Assembly (NCBI GenBank): GCA_025093555.1
Contig: JAIWNF010000049.1
Span: forward strand, 1 to 64,000
Length of the DNA: 64,000 nt
Reading direction: 5' to 3'
DNA from: Circinella umbellata
Lineage: Eukaryota > Mucoromycota > Mucoromycetes > Mucorales > Lichtheimiaceae
Positions within the stretch are counted from its first letter, which is position 1. Each line of letters begins with the position of its first letter. This document shows, in pieces, positions 30,830 to 42,442 of this stretch. Under the pieces are notes generated by a model. That model saw nothing but the letters and a program-made list of their open reading frames with translations, had not been told where the DNA came from and searched no databases. A program made the position numbers and the translations under genes.

Positions 30830-32350
30830 ATGTCTAATGAAATACAATCTATCAATCTTATTAATCGCTGCTTCGAGGGCACTGATTGCCTACATAATTT
30901 CAGCACACCACGAAAACTGCGCGACCACCTTCGAGATCGACACGGATATGTGTTCCCAGTTCGTTTGAAATCAACACGTCGATACAACAACAACAAACAC
31001 CTCTACTTGCGTGATCGTTCTAATAATTCAGACACTGGATCTGTAATAAATCTTTTTGCCTGCCCATGCTGTACCGACCATCATGGTATTTTAAATGACT
31101 TATCAGTGCATTTTCGAACTGAGCACTATGAATACCTGCCCGGACAACACCAACAATCCATTCAAAATGAACCAGAAGGTAATTCTGGCAATGTAGAATT
31201 ACAAGGTGATGACGTTTTACCAGGAACCAAGGAAAATCGTTTTCGCAATGAAGAACTCTCTCTTGAGGGTATTGAATTTCCTCACCCTGGTGATGATCGT
31301 TCGATGATTGGCAGCTTTGATTTGTCCAAAGCATTCTTTAACTTTCAGACTTCCCTGAAGCAAGAAAAATGGAAGCTCTCATTTGAACAAAATGTTCATC
31401 TTGGGTTGGCAGCAACGTCAGTTCTACTCGTTACACCAAACAAATATCCTGAACAACTGCAACCGTTCTTCACGTCTGAAGAATGGGAGATGACCAGTAA
31501 CTGGATAGAAGATCTGCATAAAATTAAACGTAATCCCATGCCTGTGGAGGCGGTGAGCGGTATATTACGTATAATTGACGAGCTTTTAAACAGAATCATT
31601 AACCGTGAGGAAGCCGACTTAAGACTAAAGAGTTTATCCTTGGATGAGCATGAGCATAAGTTTGCCAAGGCCATAGGTGGCTTAATATTAAAACTTATGC
31701 GTACATCGATGGACGAGGACTTCAACGAAACTGAATTGTGTTCCCGCTTTATTGATCTTTTTCTTAATGGTTTATTCGATGATCCTGATGAAGGGATTTG
31801 TTTACGCTGGACCAATGACGCAACTTTGGAAGCCAAGGCGTGTCCAGATTTCACAACAAAACGACCGGATCTGTGCATCACCAAGTGCTACGGTGTGAAA
31901 TGGCAATCTAGCCTGGCATACGGTGAGGCAAAAGCTGCCATCCGTGAAAAGGATCATTTTGTTCTATGCGAGGACTTGTTGAAAGTGACCATCTTTTGCA
32001 AAGATGCGTTAGACTACCAATCAATGCAAGGAATGCTTGGTATCCAAGTCATTGGCCGAACCATAAAATTTTATCTACTGACATTGCAAGCCAAGGGATT
32101 ATATGTGATGACGGAATTAACAACGATCAAGATCCCTGACTCACTTCAAAATTTACCAACCCTTATCCCTGAACTACCAAACGTCCTGAAAATCCTTGAT
32201 GTTTTTCATCGAATTTGTGTACCTGCCAATGATGCTGCGAGTGCCAAGACTCGAAATACGTTAACTTTGTCGCGTCAAAAATTCGACCAACTCTTCACCA
32301 TGTCCAAAGATCGCAAGAAACCGTGTCATCTGAAGATTCGGCATAATTGA
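30830..32350 (+). CDS. Two-C2H2-finger protein with PD-(D/E)XK-like domain, 506 aa
   Basis: Intron-less frame; ATG taken at 30830 (the open frame extends 3 bp to a GTG). The N-terminus carries two C2H2-type fingers: C-x5-C-x12-H-x4-H (DCLHNFSTPRKLRDHLRDRH) and C-x2-C-x12-H-x4-H (CPCCTDHHGILNDLSVHF). A middle helical region follows. At about residues 345-366 RPDLCIT is followed 18 residues on by YGEAKAA, the spacing and residues of a PD-(D/E)XK nuclease core. A hydrophobic helical C-terminus comes after it. The tail (about 400-470) resembles a Mucoromycota family I know only as uncharacterised. A DNA-directed nuclease or degenerate nuclease fold is inferred. It sits next to the transposon block, so it could be mobile or defence-related. 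The frame is intact. Confidence 0.75.
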   Translation: MSNEIQSINLINRCFEGTDCLHNFSTPRKLRDHLRDRHGYVFPVRLKSTRRYNNNKHLYLRDRSNNSDTGSVINLFACPCCTDHHGILNDLSVHFRTEHYEYLPGQHQQSIQNEPEGNSGNVELQGDDVLPGTKENRFRNEELSLEGIEFPHPGDDRSMIGSFDLSKAFFNFQTSLKQEKWKLSFEQNVHLGLAATSVLLVTPNKYPEQLQPFFTSEEWEMTSNWIEDLHKIKRNPMPVEAVSGILRIIDELLNRIINREEADLRLKSLSLDEHEHKFAKAIGGLILKLMRTSMDEDFNETELCSRFIDLFLNGLFDDPDEGICLRWTNDATLEAKACPDFTTKRPDLCITKCYGVKWQSSLAYGEAKAAIREKDHFVLCEDLLKVTIFCKDALDYQSMQGMLGIQVIGRTIKFYLLTLQAKGLYVMTELTTIKIPDSLQNLPTLIPELPNVLKILDVFHRICVPANDAASAKTRNTLTLSRQKFDQLFTMSKDRKKPCHLKIRHN

Positions 32351-32614
32351 TTGCCCAAGAAATTTTTTTTTTCATCTCCTTATAATCTCATAAAAACTGT
32401 GCGCCTAACTTTACGACCCCATACTTGCATTCGAATTCCCAATAAAAAAAATGTAATCTTTCAAGTACAAACAAATAAAAAAAAAAGAACAAAGTGCTTC
32501 TATTTTATATTTCATTTATTGTTCACTCATTAGATTATCAACAGCTCTATGAGTAGTCTACCAAACTTGCACGTTGTATAGCATTTTCACTTTTTCATTG
32601 ACGTTGAACTTCAG

Positions 32615-33027
32615 GTTACGTATCACAACAAATAAAATACGGAAGATTAGTAGATAACAGGACGTGGACAATATGGACTCAACTGGAAGATGACAAACAA
32701 CTTCCGGTACAACAGACAAGTATTATCTTTATTTCTTTTGATTCATAAATGACAAGACTAACTAGAAAAGTGACTGAATGTAAAATGATTAAAACGAAAA
32801 AGAATAATATTTTATGTCAACAGTCTTATTATAATTTTAATGGAAAGAAAAGAAAATTATTAGTATTATCTAGCTAACTTAAAATTACCCTATGTATTTA
32901 TTTTACATGAGCTGGTGAAGATACACCAGAATGTGTTGTTAACAATGATCTTGATAATCGACAGAATGGCGTGGAAACATTTTTCAGATCAAATTTTTGG
33001 CATTATTATTCTTTTGATCCCATCTAA
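32615..33027 (+). CDS. Small unrecognised gene, last two exons
   Basis: Two phased pieces: 32615-32719 (contains KYGRLVDNRTWTIWTQLEDD) and 32912-33027 (GEDTPECVVNNDLDNRQNGV, ending WHYYSFDPI then TAA). The intron has GTATTA at 32720 and ends CATGAG at 32911; joining gives ACT and keeps the frame. The acceptor before 32615 is ACTTCAG. The upstream exon and start were not identified. No family is recognised. Protein-like composition and phase agreement are the only evidence. Confidence 0.45.
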
Positions 33028-33484
33028 CATTCTTTCAAAAATACAAAGAAAAGAAAAGAAATAAATTGTTGTTTATTTAATACATTCTATACTAAAAAAA
33101 AGAAAACCTATTTTATGATTGCTTTCGATACGTAAATAATAATAATATACAACGCAAGTAAAATATAATTCACTTTTCTTTTCCTTGTAAATTTTTAAAT
33201 AATCATACCACAATACTGTAGCAAGAAAAAAACAGTGTTAGTGTCACTAATCTTTCCGTTCGCACAAATAAAACCTATAAAATTTATCTGTATTTCCTCG
33301 TAATGCTCAATGTAAGTGATCCGTCGCGAACAGGAAAAACATTCAATATGCAAACCTGACAAAATGAACTCAGTTTTTAGAAGTTCGGTAAAAAGAGAAT
33401 AAAAAAAATAATTTTCTCAGAAAACCTTCTTTTCTTCTCTGACTTATTTTTTTTCCAACCAACACACATAACTCTCATAGAATT
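33028..33484. other. Promoter region of the KH-domain gene
   Basis: AT-rich with T and A tracts and no other gene. It separates the small gene from the KH gene on the same strand. Confidence 0.4.
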
Positions 33485-35594
33485 ATGACAGAATCAACTC
33501 AAAAGTAGGTGGTTTTTTTTTGTTACTTGTTATAATAAAATGATGAAAATTAATAGATTTACAAATGAAATTAATAATAATTAATAGGAAACGAAAGTGG
33601 GATTTGGATGATCAAGGACAAACAAGGTCGGAAGGCACAGCAACCAAGATCACGAAAACAGATGACGAATTCTCAAGTAATAATAATAATAACGACAACG
33701 ATGAGACCTTTAAGGATCAAGGTGAAGCTGCCATGAGTAAGTTTCTAAAGATATATATATAAATTGTAACGTCGTTTTCTTTTGTGTCTAATAAAAAAAT
33801 TGGGTGTCTTTTTTTTCTTAATAAAAAGATGAAGCCACTGCTAAAATCAATGCCATTCTTGCACAAAAGGGGCTTGGAAATAAAAAAGAAGCTGAATCAT
33901 CAAACCAACAAGGAACACCTCCACCACTAGTACCTCAACAACATAATAAACCTCCACCACCCCCTCCAGCACGCGAAAAGCCAGAAAATGAGTTTGTCAA
34001 GAATATTCCTATTAATGATTTGAAGAATCGTTATATGCTTACTCGAGGTGCTACGCAAGCACAAATCCAACGTGATACTGGTGCAGGTAATTAAATAACT
34101 AATATTAATTTCAAAGAAACAAAACAAATAGAAAGAATAAGAATTCATATATTTGTTTTTCTTATATTAGACGTGACTACACGTGGAAAATATTATCCAG
34201 ACAAGGCTTTAGCAAGTGATGGTGAACCACCTTTATATCTTTATGTATCAGCTACTTCTCAAGAATCATTGGATAAAGCTATTGCTCAAATTGATGATTT
34301 AATTGAAAATGCTTCTGCTCCTACTTCAACTCCACCTCATCAACAACAACAGCAACAACAAGAACAGCAGCGAATTCCACCACCTCATCATAGTCATCAT
34401 CATCAAGATCGTCCTCCAGTAAATATCATATATATTTATACAAAAATTATAATAAGAATATTATTATTAAAAGAATGTAACTAATTTTTGATAATCTTTA
34501 ACTTTTTATAGCGCAAGTTCCATGAAGAAAAAATTTATGTTGGATTAGAAAGCACTCCACAATTTAATTTGAGAGCCAAGATTGTTGGTCCTCATGGTGC
34601 TTATGTAAAACATATTCAAAATGAAACTGGAAGTAGAGTTCAACTTAAAGGAAAAGGTTCAGGTTTTTATGAATCTACTACTGGACAAGAAGCTGAAGAA
34701 CCTTTGCATGTTCATATTTCGTAAGTTATTATTATTGTCATGAATGTTGTTGTCAATACTTTTCAAAAATTGAGGTTTTCAATGAAACCGCTCGATAATA
34801 ACTTTATATATATTAGATGTTCTCGTGAAGAAGGACTTGAAAAGGCAGTCGAACTTACAAAAGATCTTTTGGGTACAGTTAAGACTGAATATGAACGTGG
34901 ACCACCACCACAACAATATCACCGTGGTGGAGGAGGATATTACGGTCGTGGAGGATATCGAGGTGGATATCATTCAGGAATGAGAGTTAGTAAAAAAATA
35001 TATTACTGATTGTTCAAACTTAATTTATATGATTGTATACATATTGAATATCTAATCATGACAAAAATTATATGTTTATTATAGAATTATGGATATCAAC
35101 AACAACAACAACATCATGGAGGTTATCAACCAAATCATCCATCACAAGCACCATCTTTTCCTCCACAAACACCTCAGCAACAACAGCCTCCAACCTCTCC
35201 CACTTCTTCTCAACCTGGATTAGGTGGGGATGAATCATCCACTGGCCAATCCCAAACACCAAATCCAGCTGGATATGAAGGAGATAATAAAAATACAGCG
35301 AATGCAGCAGCAGGAGCAGGAGCAGGAGCTTATGGTGGTTATGATTATAGTCAATATTATGCTTATTATGGACAATACCCGTATGATCCAAATTATTACA
35401 ATTACTACGGATATAACAACGCAACCTCAACTACAGGTCAGCCTTCAGCAAGTGCTCCACCGGTAGAAGGTTCATATCAACAGCAGCAGCAACAGCAACA
35501 ACAACCCCCACCACCTCCCCCACCAGAAGAACCTAAAAAGCCGTCATATAATGCTGTACCACCTCCGCCTCCGCCTCCATCTGAAGAACAATAA
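33485..35594 (+). CDS. KHDC4/BLOM7-like KH-domain RNA-binding protein, 520 aa
   Basis: Seven exons: 33485-33504, 33588-33736, 33829-34086, 34171-34418, 34512-34720, 34817-34985 and 35085-35594. After an acidic/Asn-rich start, the first KH-like region begins EFVKNIPINDLKNRYMLTRG (about residue 105) and includes DVTTRGKYYPD. A second, BBP/SF1-type KH region contains IVGPHGAYVKHIQNETGSRV, the GxxG loop that grips single-stranded RNA. An RGG/Gly-Tyr stretch follows, then a Gln/Pro/Tyr-rich tail ending in polyproline. The order KH-KH-Pro/Tyr-rich tail matches KHDC4, which associates with splicing factors in animals. A nuclear role in pre-mRNA processing is inferred. Codon phases agree at every junction. 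Confidence 0.9.
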
Positions 35595-36820
35595 AAATGT
35601 GGTTTTTTTTTGTAAACAACGAGTTGGAAGTATGATTATATTTTTTTTTTTATATTTACCAAGTATTAAATCAAAAGTTTTTTGCCCCCGGTTTTTTCTT
35701 ACTCTTTTCTTTCTTATTCTACTTAATTCATCAACAACAACAAAAAACAAATATACATTTTAACTTTTAGTACACTAAAAAAAAAGAATGAATGAAAAAA
35801 TTAAAAAACGTTATATACATCATTTTACTGCTCACAAAAACTATTAAAAATAATTGTCTTTTAGGGGCAAATGAACTACACACAAATAAACATGACCATA
35901 CTTTTTTCGAAAGGGTTAAGTAGGTGCTATTAATTGACAGTACCAAAACCATATACACACATACACTATGATTTATTAATAAGAAAATGATTTTAAAACG
36001 TAAATTATGCTGATAAAATTTTTAATCTTTTTTTTTTTGGAAGCGTATATATCCATTAATTTCAGTTGGTCCATTACTATTATTATTATTATTACTATTT
36101 ACACTTTTTCAAAAATAATTGTTTACTAGAGAAACTTTATGTAATATAAATAGGTAGGCAAAATACAATTATTATCATGGGGTATCATATGTACATCAAT
36201 AAACAAGTGAAATATCAATGAAACCAAATCAAATACTACTATTATATGACTACCAAAAAAAGAAAAACATTGATTTCCATGGTAACTTTATGTTAATTTG
36301 GAGGCTATGGGGATAAATAATGTCAATGCTATGATTATTGGTAATGTTGCCCTGGTGATTGTTAATTATTGTTCTTTAATTAAATTTCGTTTACTTATTA
36401 AAGTAAGTTCTTTTATTTACCTCAAAACTATTTTGAATAAGAGCGGAAACCTATTTATATTATTGCTGGAAGAAAGTTTTTTTTTTCTTATTTTTTACTT
36501 TTAGTATGTGTTATTTTTATTTTTATTTACAAAATAGATAAAACAATCCATTGAATAGTTTTTTTGTATATTTTTAATGGTAATTAAAAAAAAAAAAGAA
36601 CAACGAACCAGATTTTTATGTGTCACCACACTTGTTCCTGTTAATGTTGCACGAAAACCTAAACATTTTTACGCTAAAAAAAAAGAATCAAATGTAATAA
36701 TATACATTACTTCTATTCTTCTATTCTTTCTTTTTCTTTTATATATTCAAAATAACCCGCCAAAAAAAAACCAAACAACCAAAACACTTTCAATATTATA
36801 AACTTTTGTTAATGTATAAA
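35595..36820. other. Intergenic region, 1.2 kb
   Basis: 3' UTR of the KH gene and promoter of the membrane-protein gene. Homopolymer runs and an ATT microsatellite (about 36076-36095) are visible; no gene or RNA is recognised. Confidence 0.4.
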
Positions 36821-38517
36821 ATGGCGCCGCCATTTCGGCGTTATTCTTCAACACTGTTCATTCTCTTTTTAAGTTTACAATGGTTTGGTAAATGAACTAT
36901 CTTGTCTATTTTTTAAAGCTTTTTATTGTTGTTGTTTTATTACAAATATATATGTATATACTTTATTTATTAACTTGAAAAAATTACTGCAAATAATTTT
37001 AAACGTTGGGGACCCTTTTTTTAATATGAATAAAAAATAAATTAGTATACAATAGTTTAGGTAAGCTATATATATTTCTTTTGTTTAAGATTGTATATAT
37101 ACTAGATCAAAAGATTGTTTTTATGTTGATATTCTATTATAAATAAATAGCTGTGGAACCAACTGTGATTAAAGGATCAACTTATGTTTTACCGAGTGGA
37201 AGTTTCACAGGTGCTCTTACAGATGTCAATTTATCAGGTTTATTTGATGATACACCAACACTCACCTACAACAACAATATCCCTGCCACTTCTACTAGTA
37301 ATCCATCTCCTACTATTGCTTCGACTACAATAACAAACTCACCAGTTATTGAAACAGCACCAGTATCTTCACCACCTTCAGAAAAACAAGTTGCAAAAAC
37401 AAACGATGATAACGACCAACCAATGCTCAGCACAGGTGTCATTGTTGGTATTGTGGTGGGTGGCATCGTCGCCATCATGCTGACAGTATTACTATGTGTA
37501 TTCATGATACGTAGAAAGAAGAACAAAAAGTTTGATCGTGGACGTGGAATCACGCCTTCCATGGTGATCAGTATGAGGACCAAAACTCCTTCTCTCTTGG
37601 ATCCAATGAAAACTACTGGACATGAAATGGGATTTCATCAAAAACCTGTTCAAATGTATTATCCAGAACGTAGTAATATGATGATGACACAACCTTCAGA
37701 AAGTATTACTGAAGCTATCGATAAAATGTATAATGTCAAACAATATAATACGAGATCAGCCGCATTCTCATCGACAGCAACTATTCCTCATACACCTAAT
37801 TCTTTGGCACCAACAACACGCGATTCGACAGTCAATAATAACAGTAATCCTCGACTTTCAAAATACAGCTATCTCGCACAAGCATTTACCCAAATGCGGG
37901 AATCTTATGCAGCACACTCATCATTATCTCCTCCACCACCTGAATCACCATCATCAACACCGATGCCTTCATCGGGTCATCATGTCACATCATCCCATCA
38001 TACTAAAAATAATACAACTGACACTACATATTTACGTGCCCCGGATAATATGGATGATATGGACGATGATGATAACAATAACAATCATCATAATAATTAT
38101 TATCCCACTACAACGGCAACAGCAACTCCTTATCATCCAACAAGTTTAACACCTACTCCTCCAAGAATTGCTATTTTTAATGAAAATTCCGAACAAGTAG
38201 ATAATTCATATCATTCTCCGGATGTGCATAATGATAGAAATTTTCAAGAATCAAATAACTCTACACTTGTATCATCATCTTTATCAACTAACCCAAATCG
38301 TGATAGTGTCACATCTGATGTGAGTCAATATAGTACTTTCTCGAATCCATTCCGTTATCCATCTCCAGATAACGCCAGAACTATAAATAATAATAATAAT
38401 AATAATAATCAAACGACGTCAATGATGATGACGGATTCAAGAATGCCAACACCACCACGACCATCACCTTCACATCAACAATTTCGATCACCGAAAAAAC
38501 AATACAATTATATTTGA
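36821..38517 (+). CDS. Signal-anchored single-pass membrane protein, Ser/Thr/Asn-rich, 477 aa
   Basis: Two exons: 36821-36887 and 37151-38517. The first exon encodes a textbook signal peptide (basic FRRYSS then TLFILFLSLQWFG) and splices (G|CT) into the ORF; the GTG at 37153 is not a start. A short Ser/Thr-rich ectodomain (about residues 25-110) precedes a transmembrane helix (GVIVGIVVGGIVAIMLTV) and a basic stop-transfer RRKKNKK. A long cytoplasmic tail rich in Ser, Pro, Asn and His follows, ending in a basic patch. The layout resembles fungal wall-stress or plasma-membrane sensors of the Mid2/Wsc kind, but no WSC or other named domain is seen. The function is unknown. Confidence 0.8.
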
Positions 38518-38872
38518 TATTATTATTCCTTTATTATTACTTACAAAACAAACTTTTATATACTTATACATATTTCGTCTTTTGTTGTACATTTTCACTT
38601 TATTACCCTCACACACATACATTTGACCTTATTACACTTTTTCTTATAATATAGTTATAACTTTTAAAAAAAAATGAAAAAAAAAATAAAGTTCTATTTA
38701 CAATTTACATATACTAAATACTAATACTATCTACATCCTTTGTATGGGAAAGAAGGAAAAAAAAGAATTGATTGGGAATAATGGATTGTGTTGTTCTTTT
38801 ACATTTACACAACATCAAAAAAAAAAAGAGGCATACAAAACATATATAATAACAAAAATGAACAGATAAAAA
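38518..38872. other. Convergent intergenic region
   Basis: Lies between the 3' ends of the membrane-protein gene (plus) and the CSL gene (minus). AT-rich with AATAAA-like signals; no gene. Confidence 0.5.
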
Positions 38873-41454
38873 TTAAAAGGTATAAAAATGATGTGTACGA
38901 TAGGCAGTACCATCCGATTCACGTACCAAAAATATTGGTAATCGACGAATACCATTCTCAAGATGAGTACATGCAGAACTTGTACTTAATAAATCAATGG
39001 ATGGAAGAAAACAAACAATATTATCATTACCGTGGGAATAGGATAACGTGGCACATTTGACATCACCGAGCCAAACAGTAAGAAATTGTGTCAAGTGACT
39101 TCCTAGCAATAAAAGACGATCATTGCCTTCCGTTGTAACAGATTGAACATCAGGAAAAGGAGAAATGGCTAGATCTTTTTTTGTAGTCATGCTACCACCA
39201 TGAACACCAGAAGAGGAAACATGATTCTCATTGTTATCGGGTCTCCAAAAAGTAAATGTTGCACAGTCGGTACCAATGATTGTCCAGATTGCCGTATCCG
39301 CCACAGGATCCAATGCAGCTGTAAGCACTGTATCATTGATACATGCCAGGTATTGGTTTCCACCACCACTAGTGTTACTATTATTACTACTACCAGTAAT
39401 ACCAGGGGTTGATGATGATGTTGAATTTACCAATTCAAAAGCAACACGATGCAGTTGAGAAACAGGGTCACCAAGTTCATTGGTTTGATGTCTCAGGTTA
39501 CTTCCTTTACGAACTATCATCACGGGGCTCATCATGCCTGTTTTGATACATTGCAGCATGACCTGTTGATTATAATGAATTGGACCAGTTTCACCGTCTA
39601 CAGCCCAAATAACAAATGGATCCCAAGAATTAGGTCGTGCCACATAAGAAAGTGATCCAGTATGATTTGTCTTTGGTTCATTCACACCCAAATATTTAGT
39701 CGAGACAGTTTGTGAACGAATTCGATTAAATAACGCAATAGTTGAACCATGATGAATACACACTAATAAATATATATATTATTATTTATAGATAAGAATA
39801 TATAAATAAATTGTAAGCGGGGTTTTTCTTTTATGATTTTGAATAGAGTTCCTCGTTATCTTATCTTCTTAATAAAATCAAGAAGGAAGAAACGGAAAGA
39901 AGAAAAGGTAAAAATAAAAATAAAGTGGCGTAATAATCACAATTATTTGCCAATGCCCTTTTTTTTTTAATAAAATGAAAAAAGAGACTTACATTCTAAA
40001 TGTTTTACACTACTTTGCTTTTTTTTACTTGGCTTACTAATTACTTTAATGGGTTTGCTTGTAAAATTGCCAAGTTGATGTATATCTACCATAACAGTGA
40101 CTTGTTTACGTTTCTCAGCCAAATCATTAATATGAAGATGTTTGGAAGTATTTTTGAAATAGTTGGTATCTGAACAAGTCCGATCAAGTACACCACTTTG
40201 TTGGCACTTGGACCCCCCTGCCGAAATACGGAAATTCAAGGGGCTCGTACCGCCTATCACAATTGTTGTAGGAGGTGGACATAAAAACCTAATCGTAATA
40301 ATATTTTTTTTTGGGGGGGGAAGTGTGATGGGAGAGTAAAGTTAAAGTTGAATTATGATGTAAAAAAAAAAGAAAAAAAGATTACTTATTAGTTTCTAGA
40401 TGATAGTGTGGGAGATTGGTTGGGGTATATATCCAATGAAAAGCCTGGGATTTTTCTCACGCTCTAAATTGACAAGTGGTTACCTTTTTTCGGTCCCATA
40501 ACTCTTTTGTGCAACTTTGCCTGTTATGATCATCACGGTGCGTTCATTTTTCATTGCTGCAGGTCCCCCCGCCACCATCGTTGTTTCCGCTCCCGCCGAA
40601 GATTCGGATTTACCAAGATATTGCTTTAATTGTGATTCCCATTCATTGTTGTTATCATTAAGATCGATTTGATCGATAGATGGTTCTTGTTGATTATCAG
40701 TATTGTTATTGTCATTAAGTGAATGGATGTTATTATTTTTAAGCATCATCAGTTGCTCTGTTTGTACCGTGGGAGTTGCTGGTGGCACTGATGATACATC
40801 GGAAGCAGAAGAAGCTGGTGATGAAGGACATCTTGATTCTTCTTCATTCATAAGAAGAGGCGCATTATCAAGTAAGAACCAATCGTTATCGGCCGGAAGT
40901 ACGGAGGAAGGCGGTGCCATTAATGGATCTTGGAGAAAACAATCAACTTGCTGAGTAGTAATCAAATTGTCCGAAAGATTGTTCATAAAAGGAAGTGTGG
41001 TTGTAGAATTTGTCGTGATAGCAATGCTGTCATCCATATTACTTTTCCTGGTGTCAATTTCTTTGTTGTCATTGCTATTCTGGTCATTATCATTATTATT
41101 ATCATTATTATCGACTCTGCTTATCGGTTGCCAAGAGGGTACATCATCCGCAGTATCCATATTTGTTGTTGTTAGTGTATTTGTTGGAGTAGGAATTGGC
41201 ATAATATGTTGCATATTGTTTAAAAGTAGTTGCATAAACTCACTATCAAAAGCATCCATAGTTCCTTCAATAAATTGTTGTTGTTGTTGAAGTAGTTGGC
41301 TTTCTTGTGATTGTTCTATAACAGGTTGTTGAGATGATGATAAAATAGCAGCCATATCATCATATAACAAAGATTCTATATCGAGCTCAAACTTCCGTTT
41401 TTGTGGTAAAATAGAAGATTGCAGATCAAATGTGGAGGGAGTTGTCATTTTCAT
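38873..41454 (-). CDS. CSL (CBF1/Su(H)/Lag-1) family transcription factor, 718 aa
   Basis: Three exons on the minus strand: 41454-40484, 40288-39993 and 39762-38873, in phase throughout. The N-terminal 290 residues are Asn/Gln/Ser-rich and probably disordered. The Rel-like N-terminal domain begins near RTVMIITGKVAQKSYGTEKR (about 300) and continues FLCPPP and SKCQQSGVLDRTCS. The beta-trefoil follows with HGSTIALFNRIRSQTVSTKY, a hallmark CSL DNA-contact segment, and PNSWDPFVIWAV. The IPT-like C-terminal domain includes AALDPVADTAIWTIIGTDCA. CSL proteins bind (C/T)GTG(G/A)GAA; fungal ones act without Notch, in cell-cycle, adhesion and lipid-gene control in fission yeast. An ATG two codons downstream (41448) could also be the start. 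Confidence 0.93.
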
Positions 41455-42144
41455 GATTAAAATGTATAATATATTCAAAGAAAAAAAAAGTAGAAATTGT
41501 TTTTAATAAAGAAGTATAAAGGGTAAAGAAGTGTGTATGCTTATGTGTGTGCTGTTATATGTGAGAAAAGATGGATAAAGAAAATGGGAAAAGAAAGAGA
41601 GAGAAGATGCAATAGAGAGAACTAAAAAAAAATAGAAGATGTAAACTAGACGGCTGGACTCAGCATGCACACACATACACCTTTTTCAATAATATTTAAA
41701 GTGCGCATGACGGTTTACATCTCAAAATGGAAATTAGCCGCTCTTTTTGTATAGTTGCACTGATAAAATGGAAAAAAGATTTAATTATTTACAACCAAAA
41801 AGCAACACTATTCAAGTATTATTCAAGAAGAACTTTTTTACTGATTGAAAGTGTTTATAGTCATGTGTGTTTTTTGATACAATGAATGATTTTTAGTATA
41901 TCAATATTTGGCAGTTCCCGCCAAACACGGGTTTCTTTCTTTTATATATGCACACCCTAAATACAACATGATTTAGTGGTGATGATCGTAATGATAATTA
42001 TGCTTGCGGATAATAATAATGATGATGATGATGATGATGATGATTATAAATAGTTATATATATTGCCATAATTACTACTCTAGGAATAGGAACAAAATAT
42101 TTTTTTTTATTGTAATACATTGAAAGAGTGTTTGATCGGCTTTC

Positions 42145-42177
<33 letters not shown>

Positions 42178-42442
42178 TAGAAAGAACGGAGAGTGCCGTG
42201 GGAAACTTTAAGCCTCGTGGTGTACCTCGATTTAAAAAGTGAATGAATGGAGATACATTGAACTATATTCATTTTTATCTTTATTAATAAGAGGGTGGAA
42301 TAAATTTAAACAAACTAAAAAAATAAATAATAACACAACAGAATATGAATATTCCCCCCCCAACCAACCCCCAATATACACACACAGAATTATATTTTCT
42401 TTGTGTTAGTGAAACTTGTGTAATTCCGAGGATATAATAAAG
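41455..42442. promoter_or_regulatory. CSL-gene promoter / ARPC4 downstream region
   Basis: About 1 kb between two minus-strand genes. It contains a perfect CSL site CGTGGGAAAC at 42197-42206, an E2F/MBF-like TTCCCGCCAAA at about 41914-41924, a (GAT)n run at 42008-42042 and a (GA)n run at 42146-42170. No gene. The regulatory roles are inferred from motif matches alone. Confidence 0.5.

Noticed and set aside
37266..38149. Antisense and shifted frames over the membrane-protein tail
   Set aside because: Codon bias of the Ser/Asn/His-rich real frame opens the other frames; no independent signal.
37153..38517. Membrane protein starting at 37153
   Set aside because: That codon is GTG right after an acceptor; a signal-peptide exon at 36821-36887 joins in phase and supplies the ATG.
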